Origin: an uncultured Paracoccus sp.
GTDB lineage: Bacteria > Pseudomonadota > Alphaproteobacteria > Rhodobacterales > Rhodobacteraceae
Reading direction: 5' to 3'
Length of the DNA: 60,518 bases
Assembly (NCBI RefSeq): GCF_937873615.1
Contig: NZ_CALMYP010000005.1
Coordinates: 1 to 60,518, forward strand
Positions 32,778 to 42,413 of the stretch are shown piece by piece. The notes beneath the pieces are model-generated. The model saw only the letters and a program-made list of their open reading frames with translations, searched no databases and was not told the origin of the DNA. Numbering within the stretch: position 1 is the stretch's first letter; each line of letters starts with the position of its first letter. The position numbers and the translations under genes were made by a program.

Positions 32778-34298
32778 CTACGACCCGACCGACAGGCGGA
32801 TGACGTTGTAGCTAAAGGCTGGCAACCTACCCTTGATTGCCTTGTCTTCTACGCCCAACGCCTCTCCCTTGCGCGGCTTGATCCTGTCCGGGTCCTCACT
32901 GGTGTTGGCCACCCGCGCCAGAGTGTGGTCGCCGCCCATGACCTGATGATCGACAAGGGTCAGGTCGGTGAACCCGTGCAGCGCCAGATCCAAATCCATC
33001 GCCGTATCCAGGCTGCGGTTTATCGCAAACACGGTGATCGATCTGCCATCGGGGGCCAGTACCGCCGCCACGTCGAGATAGTTCACGTCCTGCGCCGCAT
33101 CCGCATCATAGCGCGGCCCGTCCACCGCCACGTTCAGCGCGGTTCCCCGTCCGTAAAGGCTGGCAAACTGGTAGGGATAGTAAATCGTCGTCGCCCATGC
33201 CTTGCCGCCGCGCTCGGCACGGATCGGGGCGATCACGTTCACGAGCTGCGCGATGCAGGCGATCTTGACCCTGTCGGACCGGCGGATGAACTCGTTCAGC
33301 AGGCCGCCCACGAAGATCGCGTCTTCGAGGTTGTAATCCTCTTCGAGCAGGGCGGGGGCCTCGGGCCAGTCCCAACTGTGCCAGTTCTTCGTATCCTGCG
33401 CCCGGTTGTGGTACCAGACGTTCCATTCGTCGAAACAGATGTAGATATCGTTCTTGGCCCGCTTCTTGGCCTTAACGTAGTCAATGACTCCGGCGATGGA
33501 CTGGATGTAGCGGCCGGTCTCCTCGATCTTGGCGAAGTAGTTCAGCGTGTTGTGGCTGGTATTGCCAAAATACTTGTGGAGCGAGACGTAGTCGACGTTC
33601 TCGTAGCACTCTTCCAGCACTTGCCGTTCCCAATCCGGGTAGGTCGGCATCTCATCGTTGGATGACCCGCAGACCACCGTTTCGATGCCGCTGCCGAAGG
33701 CCTTGACCGCCTTCGAGGTTTCGTCAGCAAGACGTCCGTATTCCTTGGCCTCCATGTGGCCGATCTGCCAGGGGCCGTCCATCTCGTTGCCAAGGCACCA
33801 CATCTTGACCCCGTAAGGGTCGGCGACGCCGTGGCTCTGGCGCAGGTCGCTCCAGTAGGTGCCAGAAGGGTGGTTGCAGTATTCGACGAAATTGCGCGCT
33901 TCTTCGATGCCGCGTGTGCCGAGGTTGACCGCCAGCATCATCTCGATACCTGCGTCCCTGGCCCAGACTGCGAATTCGTTGATCCCCACCTGGTTGGTTT
34001 CCTTGGACCGCCAGGCCAGATCCAGACGCACGGGACGGTCTTCCTTGGGGCCGATGCCGTCTTCCCACTTGTAGGCCGAAACGAAGTTGCCTCCTGGATA
34101 GCGGATTGCGGGGATATTCAATCCCCGCACGAGATCCATCACGTCGCGGCGAAAGCCCTGCGCGTTCGACGTCGGGTGGCCGGGTTCATAAATGCCGCTG
34201 TAGATGGCGCGGCCCATATGCTCGATGAATGCCGAATACAGGCGGTCGTCAATGCGCGCGATGCTGAAATCGCGGTGGATTGTTGCGCGGACTTTCAT
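32778..34298 (-). CDS. GH51 alpha-L-arabinofuranosidase
   Basis: A 506-residue glycoside hydrolase family 51 enzyme. I chose ATG 34298 because GGGGAGAGGAC precedes it and MKVRATIHRDFSIARID matches family N-termini; the frame is open further upstream. The (beta/alpha)8 barrel carries the acid/base Glu in KMWCLGNEMDGPW (E172) and the nucleophile Glu in CFDEWNVW (E291). RYPGGNFVSAYKWEDGIGP is the conserved substrate loop. A C-terminal beta-sandwich follows. There is no signal peptide, so it acts in the cytoplasm on short arabinosides brought in by the adjacent ABC importer. It is the first gene of that operon. Confidence 0.92.
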   Translation of the reverse strand: MKVRATIHRDFSIARIDDRLYSAFIEHMGRAIYSGIYEPGHPTSNAQGFRRDVMDLVRGLNIPAIRYPGGNFVSAYKWEDGIGPKEDRPVRLDLAWRSKETNQVGINEFAVWARDAGIEMMLAVNLGTRGIEEARNFVEYCNHPSGTYWSDLRQSHGVADPYGVKMWCLGNEMDGPWQIGHMEAKEYGRLADETSKAVKAFGSGIETVVCGSSNDEMPTYPDWERQVLEECYENVDYVSLHKYFGNTSHNTLNYFAKIEETGRYIQSIAGVIDYVKAKKRAKNDIYICFDEWNVWYHNRAQDTKNWHSWDWPEAPALLEEDYNLEDAIFVGGLLNEFIRRSDRVKIACIAQLVNVIAPIRAERGGKAWATTIYYPYQFASLYGRGTALNVAVDGPRYDADAAQDVNYLDVAAVLAPDGRSITVFAINRSLDTAMDLDLALHGFTDLTLVDHQVMGGDHTLARVANTSEDPDRIKPRKGEALGVEDKAIKGRLPAFSYNVIRLSVGS

Positions 34299-34410
34299 GT
34301 CCTCTCCCCGGTGCGAGTCTTTCTTGGCAATCAGGTTATCCGCCCGGGTCATTGACGGAAATTTACATTTTCTGCTCTCGCGTTGACAGCATTGGTAACA
34401 TGCAGGCGCG

Positions 34411-35340
34411 TCAACCCTGCGGCAGCCGCGCCCGCACCCGGTCCAGCAGGGCGCGCGCCGCACGAGACATCAGCCTGTCGCGCGGGCACAGCACATAATA
34501 CGGCTCGATGGAGATCGGCTTGCGCGTCTCAAGCAGGACGAGATCGGCCTCGTAAGGCGGTGACAGCAGCAGGTCGGCCACCTCTTGGGTGATGACCGCA
34601 ATCACGTCGGAGTCGCGCAAAAGCGCCATGATCGCCACAACCGATGCGGACTTGATGAGATTCCGAGGCAGGTCGATGCCCTCGTCGTGAAAGGCGATTT
34701 CCAGCGCATGCCGGATGGGGGCGCCACGGTCCTGCATGGTCCACATGGCATCCCGCAGATCGGCCAGCGCAACTGGCCCCGACCCGGCCAGGGGGTGACT
34801 GTTCCGCACCATCAACAGGACAGACTCAGTCTGCGCCGGCAGGATGTCAAAGCCACGCGAATAGTCGTCAGATCCGACCCGACTGAGGACGAAGTCGAAG
34901 TCGCCCCGCTCAAGCCCGTGCATCAGCTGCGCCGTCGAGGAGACATCGAGCGAAACGTCCACCAGCGGCGCTTCCTGTTTCATGTCCAGGATCGCCGGAA
35001 TCACGATCGCCAGTGCGCCGCCCGTCACCGCGCCGACCCTGACCGCGCCGCCCTGACCGGCCAGATGCGCATCGAATTCGGTGGCCATCTGGTCAACGTC
35101 ATGCATCAACTTGCTGGCGTGCCGAACAAGGACCTCGCCTGAGGGTGTGGGCACCATACCCTTCGGTCGGCGCTCGAACAGCGTTGTGGTCAGTTGGGTT
35201 TCCATTTCGGCCAGCATGCGCGAGGCGGCAGGCGTAGTCATGCCGCACAGGTCCGCGGCCAGCCGCAACTTGCCCTGTTGGGCAATTGTCGCAATCAGGC
35301 GTAGTTGCACCGGTCTGAGCGAACGAAGGTAAAGATTCAC
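34411..35340 (-). CDS. LysR-family transcriptional regulator (GbpR-like)
   Basis: A protein of about 309 residues starting at GTG 35340; GGAGG 9 nt upstream and the start of the family's helix-turn-helix (LRPVQLRLIATIAQQGKLRLAA) support this start over longer in-frame ones. The HTH includes TTPAASRMLAEMETQL and LFERRPKGMVPTPSGE; residues of about 95 onward are the periplasmic-binding-like effector domain. The pattern resembles GbpR-type LysR regulators that control arabinose/galactose uptake in rhizobia and Azospirillum. It lies directly upstream of the GH51/ABC operon in the same direction, with a 112-nt gap that should hold the target promoter. Control of that operon is inferred. Confidence 0.85.
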   Translation of the reverse strand: MNLYLRSLRPVQLRLIATIAQQGKLRLAADLCGMTTPAASRMLAEMETQLTTTLFERRPKGMVPTPSGEVLVRHASKLMHDVDQMATEFDAHLAGQGGAVRVGAVTGGALAIVIPAILDMKQEAPLVDVSLDVSSTAQLMHGLERGDFDFVLSRVGSDDYSRGFDILPAQTESVLLMVRNSHPLAGSGPVALADLRDAMWTMQDRGAPIRHALEIAFHDEGIDLPRNLIKSASVVAIMALLRDSDVIAVITQEVADLLLSPPYEADLVLLETRKPISIEPYYVLCPRDRLMSRAARALLDRVRARLPQG

Positions 35341-35709
35341 GTCAGGTGCCCTCCCGATGGTCCAGGTCTGCGGCTTCGGAGCCTGGCTGGATGTCGTGTG
35401 ACCCCTGGCACACCAGACGCGCATTTCCGGCGCCAATGTACGAGGTTGCCCCGATGTGTCAGGACGGTGGACAGCGTCCAACATGACGCCCTGATTGGCA
35501 AGCAGATCGACGGCATCGGTCCGATCAGGTCCGGGTCAGGCATTCAGGAAAGATTGCCAAGCGCGTGTAGCGATTGCCTGTCATTTCTATACATAATCAC
35601 GGCGACACGCGACGCGCGGCTATCGCCTCAAAGCTCAATGGACAAGTCGCATGGATTAAGCATGACTCTTCGCGATCGGGCGGTCTGCAACCCGACAAAA
35701 CCGAGGTGA
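35341..35709. other. Intergenic stretch between LysR and SorC regulator genes
   Basis: About 369 bases containing the presumed promoter and ribosome site of the LysR gene at its left end. I see no supported gene, RNA or repeat in the remainder. Reading frames here have no recognisable protein pattern. Confidence 0.5.
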
Positions 35710-36684
35710 TTACAGGGTAGCGTGGATGGCCTGTGCTGTGTCCCCGTCAATTATCAGTGTGCGAACGATTCCACTCGACAGCAGTGCCCGAGTCGCATCG
35801 GCCTTTTCAAGCCCACCCGATAGCAGGACAGTATGGGTTGCCCCAAGCGTGCGGAACCCCACGGCCAAGGTACGGTCGTTCATGGAATGGCGGACCGGTT
35901 TGCCCTCGGCATCGAAGAAGATGCCATTTGTGTCGCCGACAGCACCCCGGCTGTGAAGCTCGGCCAATTCGCGGGACGATATCATGCCGGATTGGCGCAG
36001 CAGCGATTGTTCGGTCAACTCACCGACCGAGATGATCGCGAGGTCGGGACGGCGGGCCATCTCCAGCACTGATTGCACAGTAGTCTGCGACAGCAGGATC
36101 TCGCGATCCTGGGGTGTGTTAGCGATGAAGGGGACGGGTAGGAAATAGCCGTCGCCCCCGGTCGCTCGCGCCAGTGCCTGCACGACTTCGAACGGATTGA
36201 AGGCGCTGTTGGCGGTTAACGATCCCATCAGGCTGACGAACCGTGCGCCGGGTGCGAAAGTGCCGGCCATGTTGCGGGTGATCTGGTCGAGTGTGCGCCC
36301 CCAACCGGTGCCGATGATCGAATCGGGGTGACGGGCCAGATGATCACGCAGCAGCGTTGCCGCCAGTGTCCCAACTGCGCGACGCGGATATTCCGCCAGA
36401 TCGCCCGGCAGTTTCTGACCGCGTGTCAGCCCGAAGGCGGGCGAGCAGATGACGCGCTCCAGCCTGAAACGACTGCGCAACTCGTCTTCGATCTGCAGCA
36501 TTCCGCTGCTGCGGGTGTCGATCGAGATCGACACCATGCCCGCGTCTTTTGCCAATTGTAACAATTTGTTAATCCGCGCCCGGGTGGTGCCCAGCCGGTT
36601 CGCGGTCTCTTCCTGATTTAACCCGCCGACATAATATAGCCATGCCGCTTGGCCCATCAGTTCCTGGTCGTCTGCATCTCTCAT
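35710..36684 (-). CDS. SorC/DeoR-family sugar-responsive transcriptional regulator
   Basis: A 324-residue protein. The N-terminal HTH reads LNQEETANRLGTTRARINKLLQLAKDAGMV, the SorC-type winged DNA-binding domain. The rest is the sugar-phosphate-binding domain (DSIIGTGWGRTLDQITRNM, RFVSLMGSLTANSAFNPFEV, LAIISVGEL, GAVGDTNGIFFD). Relatives such as LsrR, EryD and SorC respond to phosphorylated sugars or polyols. It diverges from the ribose-type ABC / dehydrogenase / kinase operon and is the obvious local repressor or activator. The FGGY kinase in that operon could make the effector. Confidence 0.9.
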   Translation of the reverse strand: MRDADDQELMGQAAWLYYVGGLNQEETANRLGTTRARINKLLQLAKDAGMVSISIDTRSSGMLQIEDELRSRFRLERVICSPAFGLTRGQKLPGDLAEYPRRAVGTLAATLLRDHLARHPDSIIGTGWGRTLDQITRNMAGTFAPGARFVSLMGSLTANSAFNPFEVVQALARATGGDGYFLPVPFIANTPQDREILLSQTTVQSVLEMARRPDLAIISVGELTEQSLLRQSGMISSRELAELHSRGAVGDTNGIFFDAEGKPVRHSMNDRTLAVGFRTLGATHTVLLSGGLEKADATRALLSSGIVRTLIIDGDTAQAIHATL

Positions 36685-36715
36685 GGCATGATTCTAACTG
36701 CTGTCATGCAGGCTT

Positions 36716-36748
36716 ACAATTGTCCCCATCGCTGCAATTACATATGTA
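36716..36748. promoter_or_regulatory. Candidate SorC operator palindromes in divergent intergenic region
   Basis: Two short perfect palindromes, ACAATTGT (36716-36723) and TACATATGTA (36739-36748), lie in an AT-rich patch between the divergent regulator and transporter genes. A TTGTCC (36721-36726) followed after 17 nt by TATGTA (36744-36749) could be a plus-strand promoter overlapping both. A TTGACA also occurs at 36756-36761 but has no good -10 partner. All assignments are positional inference. Confidence 0.35.
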
Positions 36749-36840
36749 TTATGTCTTGACAAAAGTAATCTCGACTTGCAGGGTTGGCTCCGTTGCGGCG
36801 TGGAGGAGCGTGGCGCAGCATCCAGTTCAGGGAGGGAGTA

Positions 36841-37797
36841 ATGAATAGATTTTCGGCAAGGCTTGCCGCCTATACGACCGCAGTCGCGTTAGCAGCAGGC
36901 GCCGGGACGGCGGTCAACGCGCAGGAGGCGCTGGATATCGCCTGGGTCCATTCCAATGCCGCAGCACAATCCGAACAGCGCGTGAAAGCCGGGTTCGAGG
37001 CTTGGCTGAGCGAGAAGGGCTATGGCTGGAATGTCAGTTTCCTCGACAGCCAGGGTTCGGGTGAGGCGACGGCGTCGAACCTGCAGGATGCAGTCTCGCG
37101 CGGGGTCGATGCGATCATTATCACCATGTCCGATCTGCGTGCCTCGAAAGCGGCCATCGACGTGGCGCTTCAGGCCGGCATCCCGGTCTTTTCGGTCGAC
37201 AGCGGCTATGTCGACGGAATCCAGGTCGATATCACCACCAACAACTGGGCGATGTCGGCGGATGTTTCGCCCTATCTGCTGGACCAGATGGGCGGGCAGG
37301 GAAACGTGATCTTCCTACGCATGGCTGAGCATCACGGCACCCGCAAGCGCGGCGACGTGATGGCGGTGGTGCTACAGGAATACGGCGATGTGAAGGTGCT
37401 GGCCGAGCACAATATCGACTACACCGCCTTCTTCGAAGACACGACCTCGACCATGCAGGATTTCGTCGCCCGCTTCGGCGAGGATATCGATGCCGTCTGG
37501 GCGCCCTGGGACGAGCCGGCGCAGGCCGCGATCAATGTCATGCAGGCAGCGGGGCTGAGTGATGTAAAGGTGATCGGCATTGATGGCCATCCCCAGGCCG
37601 TGGCCGAGGTCTGCAAGCCCGACAGCATGATGATCGCCACCGTCAGCCAGCCGTTCGAGGGTATGGGCGCGCAGGTCGGCGACTGGATCGAGCAGATCGT
37701 CGGTGAGGGCAAGCCCCGCGACGAAGTGATCCCCAGCAATATCGTCTATATGGACGCCCCGCTGGTCACCAAGCAGAACTGCCAGGACTTCATGTAA
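36841..37797 (+). CDS. Ribose-type sugar ABC transporter substrate-binding protein
   Basis: A 318-residue periplasmic binding protein of the Peripla_BP_4 (CUT2) type. ATG 36841 follows GGGAGGGAGTA. The signal peptide is RFSARLAAYTTAVALAAGAG...VNA|QE. The mature protein shows the two-lobe pattern: LDIAWVHSNAAAQSEQRVKAG, DAIIITMSDLRASKAAIDVAL, GIPVFSVDSGY and KVIGIDGHPQAVAEV. It delivers the unknown sugar or polyol to the permease encoded downstream. A strong hairpin lies between it and the ATPase gene. Confidence 0.9.
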   Translation: MNRFSARLAAYTTAVALAAGAGTAVNAQEALDIAWVHSNAAAQSEQRVKAGFEAWLSEKGYGWNVSFLDSQGSGEATASNLQDAVSRGVDAIIITMSDLRASKAAIDVALQAGIPVFSVDSGYVDGIQVDITTNNWAMSADVSPYLLDQMGGQGNVIFLRMAEHHGTRKRGDVMAVVLQEYGDVKVLAEHNIDYTAFFEDTTSTMQDFVARFGEDIDAVWAPWDEPAQAAINVMQAAGLSDVKVIGIDGHPQAVAEVCKPDSMMIATVSQPFEGMGAQVGDWIEQIVGEGKPRDEVIPSNIVYMDAPLVTKQNCQDFM

Positions 37798-37812
37798 CGC
37801 TTGTTCCCCGGC

Positions 37813-37843
37813 CGGCGGGCTGCCAGCACTGGGTGGCCCGCCG
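37813..37843 (+). terminator. Intercistronic hairpin after the ribose-type binding-protein gene
   Basis: A perfect 8-bp stem, CGGCGGGC (37813-37820) with GCCCGCCG (37836-37843), and a 15-nt loop, followed by CTTTC. The T run is weak, so it is likely a partial terminator or mRNA-stabilising structure that keeps binding-protein levels above ATPase and permease. Confidence 0.5.
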
Positions 37844-37882
37844 CTTTCGTCACCGTTCTCGCAACTATTTGGGAGGTCACGC

Positions 37883-39400
37883 ATGTCCGTGCATCTCTGC
37901 GATATCCTCATGGAGTTTCCAGGAACCCGCGCGCTTGACGGGGTCGATGTGACCTTCCGCTTTGACGAGGTCCACGGGTTGGTCGGTGAAAACGGGGCTG
38001 GCAAAAGCACCTTCGTCAATGTCCTTGGCGGCTCGTTGCAGCCGACCGCAGGACATATCGAAATGGAGGGTCAGAAGGTCGCCTTCGCAACTCCGCGCGA
38101 GGCCTTGCAGCATGGCATCGCGCATGTCAGCCAGGAGGGCAGTCTTGTGCCGTCGCTGACGGGGGCCGAGAATATCATGCTGGGGGCCGAGCCGCGCAGC
38201 GCGCTTGGCGTCATGCGCAGGGGCCGGTTACGGCAGGTGGCCTGGGCCCTATTGGCGCAGTGGTTTCCATCGGTTCAGATCGACCTCGATCGTCCGGTGA
38301 TCGATTTGCCCATGGCCGAGCGCAAAGTGGTCGAGATCGTCCGTGCGCTTCGTGGCGAGATTAGCCTGCTGATCCTCGACGAACCGACTGCAACACTGGA
38401 AGCGCCAGAAAAGAAACAACTTTGGGACATCATCAGGACTCTGCCGGCCAAGGGGGTCGGCGTGGTGCTGATCTCGCATTTCCTGACCGAAGTTGTGGCC
38501 CTGTCCGACCGTATCACTGTGTTGCGCGACGGCCGCCATGTTGGCACCCTGAACCGCGCAGAGGCAAGCGAGGCAGTGCTGACCGACCTGATGCTGCGCC
38601 GCGAGGGCGAGACCGGACAGGACCGCCCGGCCGATGCGGCAGATGCGGGGTCCACGACGACCGGCCCGGTTGTCCTGTCGGTCGAGGACTGGCGTGCAGG
38701 TGCCATCAGCATGGAATCCTTTGAACTGCGCGCGGGCGAGATTGTCGGGCTGATCGGACTGACCGGCGCGGGGCATTTCGGCTTCGCCCGCTCGCTCTAT
38801 ACCCGTCAAGGGGTGCAGTCGGGCCGAATCGCTGTCGCCGGCACCACGATCACGCGGCCAGGCGTGCGGGCCATGCAACGTGCGGGTGTGGCGCTCGTCC
38901 CCGATCACCGCATGGAAAACGCCCTGTCCGGTGAAGGCACCGTGGTCGAGAATCTGACCATGGTGCATCCAGAATTCGCGGCGAATAGCGGCGTGCTCAG
39001 CCGCCGGAAAGAACGCGACGAGGCCGAGCGCGTGATCCGGCTTTTGAACGTCAAGACCCCGAACCAGCGCCAGTTGATCCGCAACCTTTCGGGCGGCAAC
39101 AAGCAAAAGGTATCGATCGGCAAATGGCTTTACGGGGCGGGTGATGCCTACAAGGTGCTGATCTTCATCGAGCCGACGGAGGGTGTCGATATAGGCGCCA
39201 AGATGGAAATCTACGCCCATATGCGCCGCCTCGCCAATGCCGGGGCGGCGGTGTTGATCGCCTCGTCCGATCTGGGCGAGATCGCGCAGGTCTGCGACCG
39301 CGCCATTCCCTTCATTCATGGCCTTCCCGGCGCCGAGATCCCGGCTGCCGAATTTTCCGAAGGCCGCTTCATCCAGGCTATATCCGGAGAGGCCGCATGA
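37883..39400 (+). CDS. Ribose-type sugar ABC transporter ATP-binding protein (RbsA family)
   Basis: A 505-residue CUT2 ATPase with two ABC domains. Domain 1 has a full Walker A (GENGAGKST), signature-like LPMAERKVVEIVRAL and Walker B LLILDEPTATLEAP. Domain 2 has a degenerate P-loop (GLTGAGHFGFA, lacking the Gly-Lys-Thr), signature LSGGNKQKVSIGKWL and a Walker B with an extra Ile before Glu (LIFIEPTEGVDIGAK). Asymmetry of this kind is usual in RbsA-type proteins. Its stop overlaps the permease ATG by 4 nt. Confidence 0.9.
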   Translation: MSVHLCDILMEFPGTRALDGVDVTFRFDEVHGLVGENGAGKSTFVNVLGGSLQPTAGHIEMEGQKVAFATPREALQHGIAHVSQEGSLVPSLTGAENIMLGAEPRSALGVMRRGRLRQVAWALLAQWFPSVQIDLDRPVIDLPMAERKVVEIVRALRGEISLLILDEPTATLEAPEKKQLWDIIRTLPAKGVGVVLISHFLTEVVALSDRITVLRDGRHVGTLNRAEASEAVLTDLMLRREGETGQDRPADAADAGSTTTGPVVLSVEDWRAGAISMESFELRAGEIVGLIGLTGAGHFGFARSLYTRQGVQSGRIAVAGTTITRPGVRAMQRAGVALVPDHRMENALSGEGTVVENLTMVHPEFAANSGVLSRRKERDEAERVIRLLNVKTPNQRQLIRNLSGGNKQKVSIGKWLYGAGDAYKVLIFIEPTEGVDIGAKMEIYAHMRRLANAGAAVLIASSDLGEIAQVCDRAIPFIHGLPGAEIPAAEFSEGRFIQAISGEAA

Positions 39401-40377
39401 CATCCCAGACCGCAACGCCGTCGGTGACGGCCAGACCGATCCGCTCCGACCTGGTGCAGCGCTATTCGACACTCGGGGTGCTGATCCTGATGTTCGTGGG
39501 CTTCTCGCTGTTCGTGGATCGGTTCCTGACGCCCTTCAACCTTATGAATATCCTACAGCAGATCGCTATCCTGACCATCGTCGGATCGGGACTGACCTTC
39601 GGCTTCGCGGCGAAGGAAATCGACCTTTCCGTCGGCTACACGGTCGGCCTGTCGGGCATTCTGGTGCCCTTCCTTCTGACCACTGGCACGCCCTTGGTGC
39701 TTGCTTTGCTGGCCGGGCTGGCAGCAGGAATCGTGGTTGGGCTGATCAATGGCGTGCTGATCACTCGGATCGGCATCCCTTCGCTGATCGCGACGCTGGC
39801 CATGGGCTCGATCCTCTTCGGGGTCAACTTTCTGCTGACCGGCGGGCGCGCCATCTATGGCGGTCTGCCCGACACCTATCTGGCGCTTGGACAGGGCTGG
39901 TTCCTGGGCATCCCGAACCTAGCCTATTTCATGGTCATCTCGGTCGCCATCGCCTGGTTCGTGATGGAGCGCACGGTCTTTGGCCGCTACGTCTATGCCG
40001 TCGGTGGCAACCAGAAGGCGGCCGAGCTTTCGGGCGTGCGCATCACCTATTACCGCATGGCCGCCCTCGTGCTTGTTTCGGTTTTCGCGGTGATCGCCGG
40101 CGCACTTCTCGCCTCGCGGTTGGGTTCCGGCCAGCCCAATGTCGGCGAGCGCTACCTGCTGGACGGCCTCGCCACGGTCTTCATCGGCATGACCATGTTT
40201 CGCCCTGGCACGGCGACGGTGCTGGGCACCTTCTGTGGCGCGCTGTTTATCGGGGTGATCAATAACGGCCTGAACCTCATTGGAATGGACACCTATATCC
40301 AGAACATCGTGAAGGGCGTCATCATCCTGATCGCGGTGGCGATCGTGTCGCGCACCACCAAGCTCAATCTGCTCTGA
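39397..40377 (+). CDS. Ribose-type sugar ABC transporter permease (RbsC family)
   Basis: A 326-residue polytopic inner-membrane protein of the CUT2 family, with about ten hydrophobic helices. Typical blocks are GSGLTFGFAAKEIDLSVGYT (the conserved GGIDLSVG-like motif), GLINGVLITRIGIPSLIATL and YAVGGNQKAAELSGVRI. It forms the homodimeric channel of the importer. Its gene is coupled to the ATPase gene by ATGA and lies 10 nt before the E1 alpha gene, so transport and catabolism are in one transcript. Confidence 0.9.
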   Translation: MTSQTATPSVTARPIRSDLVQRYSTLGVLILMFVGFSLFVDRFLTPFNLMNILQQIAILTIVGSGLTFGFAAKEIDLSVGYTVGLSGILVPFLLTTGTPLVLALLAGLAAGIVVGLINGVLITRIGIPSLIATLAMGSILFGVNFLLTGGRAIYGGLPDTYLALGQGWFLGIPNLAYFMVISVAIAWFVMERTVFGRYVYAVGGNQKAAELSGVRITYYRMAALVLVSVFAVIAGALLASRLGSGQPNVGERYLLDGLATVFIGMTMFRPGTATVLGTFCGALFIGVINNGLNLIGMDTYIQNIVKGVIILIAVAIVSRTTKLNLL

Positions 40378-40387
40378 GGACGCCATC

Positions 40388-41419
40388 ATGACCACCACCA
40401 AACCGAGCTCGAATACCGAACTTCTGGAACTCTACCGCGCCATGCGCCGCGTCCGCACTTTCGAGGAGCGAGTGGGAGAGTTGTTCGTGCGCGGTCAATC
40501 AGCCGGCTCGATGCTGCATCTTTCCATCGGCGAGGAAAGTGCGGCGGTGGGTTTCGCCTCGCTCATGCAGGATGGCGATACTTTCACCACGCATCATCGC
40601 GGCCATGGCATTTTCCTGGCCCGCGGGGCCGATCCGAACCGGATGATGGCCGAGATCGGTGGCAAGGAGGCAGGCTATTGCAGGGGTAAAGGCGGCTCGA
40701 TGCACATCGCAGATATGGGGCTGGGGCATCTTGGCGCCAATGCCATCGTCGGCGGTGGGATCCCCGCTGTCGTCGGTGCGGGGCTGGCGTCGAAAAGGCA
40801 AGGTGCGGGCGCGATCTCGGCGGCCTTTTTCGGCGATGGAGCGATGCAACAAGGCATTCTTTACGAAAGTATGAACATGGCGGCGCTTTGGGATCTGCCG
40901 GTGATCTTCGTTTGCATCAACAACCAATATGGCATGGGCACCCGCATCGAGCAGGCGACGAAGGGCCGGGCGCTGCATGAACGTGCGCGCGCCTTCGGAC
41001 TGAATGCCGAAACAGTGGACGGGCTGGACGTGCGTGACGTGCGTGCGGCATCGGCCCGGCTGATTGACGCCGCGCGGGGCGGCAAACCGGGCTTTCTGGC
41101 CATCGAATGTTATCGCTTCTTCGGACATGCCCGCATGGACAAAAGCCCCTACCGCTCGGAACAGGATGAACGCGAAGGTCGCGCCCGTGACCCGGTTCTG
41201 TTCGCACGGCAGGCGCTTCAGGAGGGCGGACAGGCTGACGCGAAGGCACTGGACGCCATGGATGCCGAAATTGCAGCTGAAATGGATGCAACCATAGATT
41301 TTGCCGTCGCTGCGAAGGAACCGATGCTCGGCACCATGTTCCGCGATGTTTATGCCCCCGGCGAACCGGAGCCGGAAGCCGTCGTCGCCCGCATTGACCG
41401 TATTCTGGCAAGGGAGTGA
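40388..41419 (+). CDS. TPP-dependent dehydrogenase E1 alpha subunit (acetoin/pyruvate dehydrogenase type)
   Basis: A 343-residue E1 alpha. The thiamine-diphosphate motif starts GDG at 149-151 and ends NN at 178-179 (FFGDGAMQQGILYESMN ... FVCINNQYGMGT). Other conserved blocks are HLSIGEESAAVGF, HHRGHGIFLARGAD and CRGKGGSMHIADM, all as in AcoA. With the beta subunit it should decarboxylate or cleave a 2-oxo or acyloin substrate and pass the acyl group to lipoyl-E2. Instead of the usual acetoin genes, its operon contains a sugar ABC importer, an FGGY kinase and two SDRs, so the substrate is probably sugar-derived. Confidence 0.88.
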   Translation: MTTTKPSSNTELLELYRAMRRVRTFEERVGELFVRGQSAGSMLHLSIGEESAAVGFASLMQDGDTFTTHHRGHGIFLARGADPNRMMAEIGGKEAGYCRGKGGSMHIADMGLGHLGANAIVGGGIPAVVGAGLASKRQGAGAISAAFFGDGAMQQGILYESMNMAALWDLPVIFVCINNQYGMGTRIEQATKGRALHERARAFGLNAETVDGLDVRDVRAASARLIDAARGGKPGFLAIECYRFFGHARMDKSPYRSEQDEREGRARDPVLFARQALQEGGQADAKALDAMDAEIAAEMDATIDFAVAAKEPMLGTMFRDVYAPGEPEPEAVVARIDRILARE

Positions 41420-41423
41420 GACC

Positions 41424-42413
41424 ATGGTCGAGATGACCTATCGCGACGCGCTGAAACAAGCCCTGCGCGATGCCATGACCGAAGATGACAACGTCATGGT
41501 GATCGGAGAGGAGGTTGGTCGCTATGGTGGTGCTTATGGTGTTACCAAGGGACTTTACGAGGAATTCGGCGCGGAACGAATGATCGACACTCCGATCTCG
41601 GAGCCAGCCATCATCGGCGCAGCCGTGGGTGCTGCCATGTCCGGCCTGCGACCGGTCGCAGAGTTGATGTATGTCGATTTCATCGGTATGACCATGGATC
41701 AGCTGGGCAATCAGGCGGCCAAGATCCGCTACATGTTCGGTGGCCAGATCGGTGTGCCCATGGTCCTGCGCACCCAGGGCGGCACAGGGCGTTCGGCCGG
41801 CGCTCAGCATTCGCAATCTCTTGAGGCCTATGTCATGCATACGCCGGGTCTGCGGCTGGTGATGCCCGCCACCGTCGCTGATGCCTATCACCTGCTGCGC
41901 CAGTCGCTGAAACAGCCCGATCCGGTCGTTTTCATCGAGCATAAGGCGCTGTATACGCTGAAGGAGGATGTGGATCTGTCCGCGCCCGCCCCCGAATGGG
42001 GCAAGGCGGTCGTGCGTCGGACGGGCGACGATCTGATCATCGTCACCTATTCCCGTCAGGTTCATAACACGCTGGCCGCCGCCGAGGCGCTGTCGAAGCA
42101 GGGCATCGAGGCGACGGTGATCGATTTGCGCAGCCTAAACCCGCTGGATTTCGACACGGTACGAGAGCAGGTCGAACGCGTCGGTCGAGTCATGGTTGTT
42201 TCAGAGGGGGTGATGACAGCCGGTGTCGGCGCCGAACTGTCGGCGCGCATTCATGAGGAGTGCTTCGACTTCCTCGCCGATCCCGTCATCCGCGTCTGCG
42301 GCGAGGATATTCCGATCTCGGTATCGGTCGAGCTGGAGAAGAACTCGGTCCCGACCGTATCCCTGATCCGCGAGACGGCCGAACGGCTTATCGCCCTGAG
42401 GAGCGCGGCATGA
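41424..42413 (+). CDS. TPP-dependent dehydrogenase E1 beta subunit (acetoin/pyruvate dehydrogenase type)
   Basis: A 329-residue E1 beta from ATG 41424 (AGGGAGTGAGACC upstream). Conserved features are VMVIGEEVGRYGGAYGVTKG, RMIDTPISEPAIIGAAVG, GGTGRSAGAQHSQSLEAY and the C-terminal transketolase-like domain (TVIDLRSLNPLDFDTV). It completes the heterotetrameric E1 with the product of the preceding gene, 4 nt away. Its stop overlaps the E2-like start by ATGA, pointing to strict co-translation. Confidence 0.9.
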   Translation: MVEMTYRDALKQALRDAMTEDDNVMVIGEEVGRYGGAYGVTKGLYEEFGAERMIDTPISEPAIIGAAVGAAMSGLRPVAELMYVDFIGMTMDQLGNQAAKIRYMFGGQIGVPMVLRTQGGTGRSAGAQHSQSLEAYVMHTPGLRLVMPATVADAYHLLRQSLKQPDPVVFIEHKALYTLKEDVDLSAPAPEWGKAVVRRTGDDLIIVTYSRQVHNTLAAAEALSKQGIEATVIDLRSLNPLDFDTVREQVERVGRVMVVSEGVMTAGVGAELSARIHEECFDFLADPVIRVCGEDIPISVSVELEKNSVPTVSLIRETAERLIALRSAA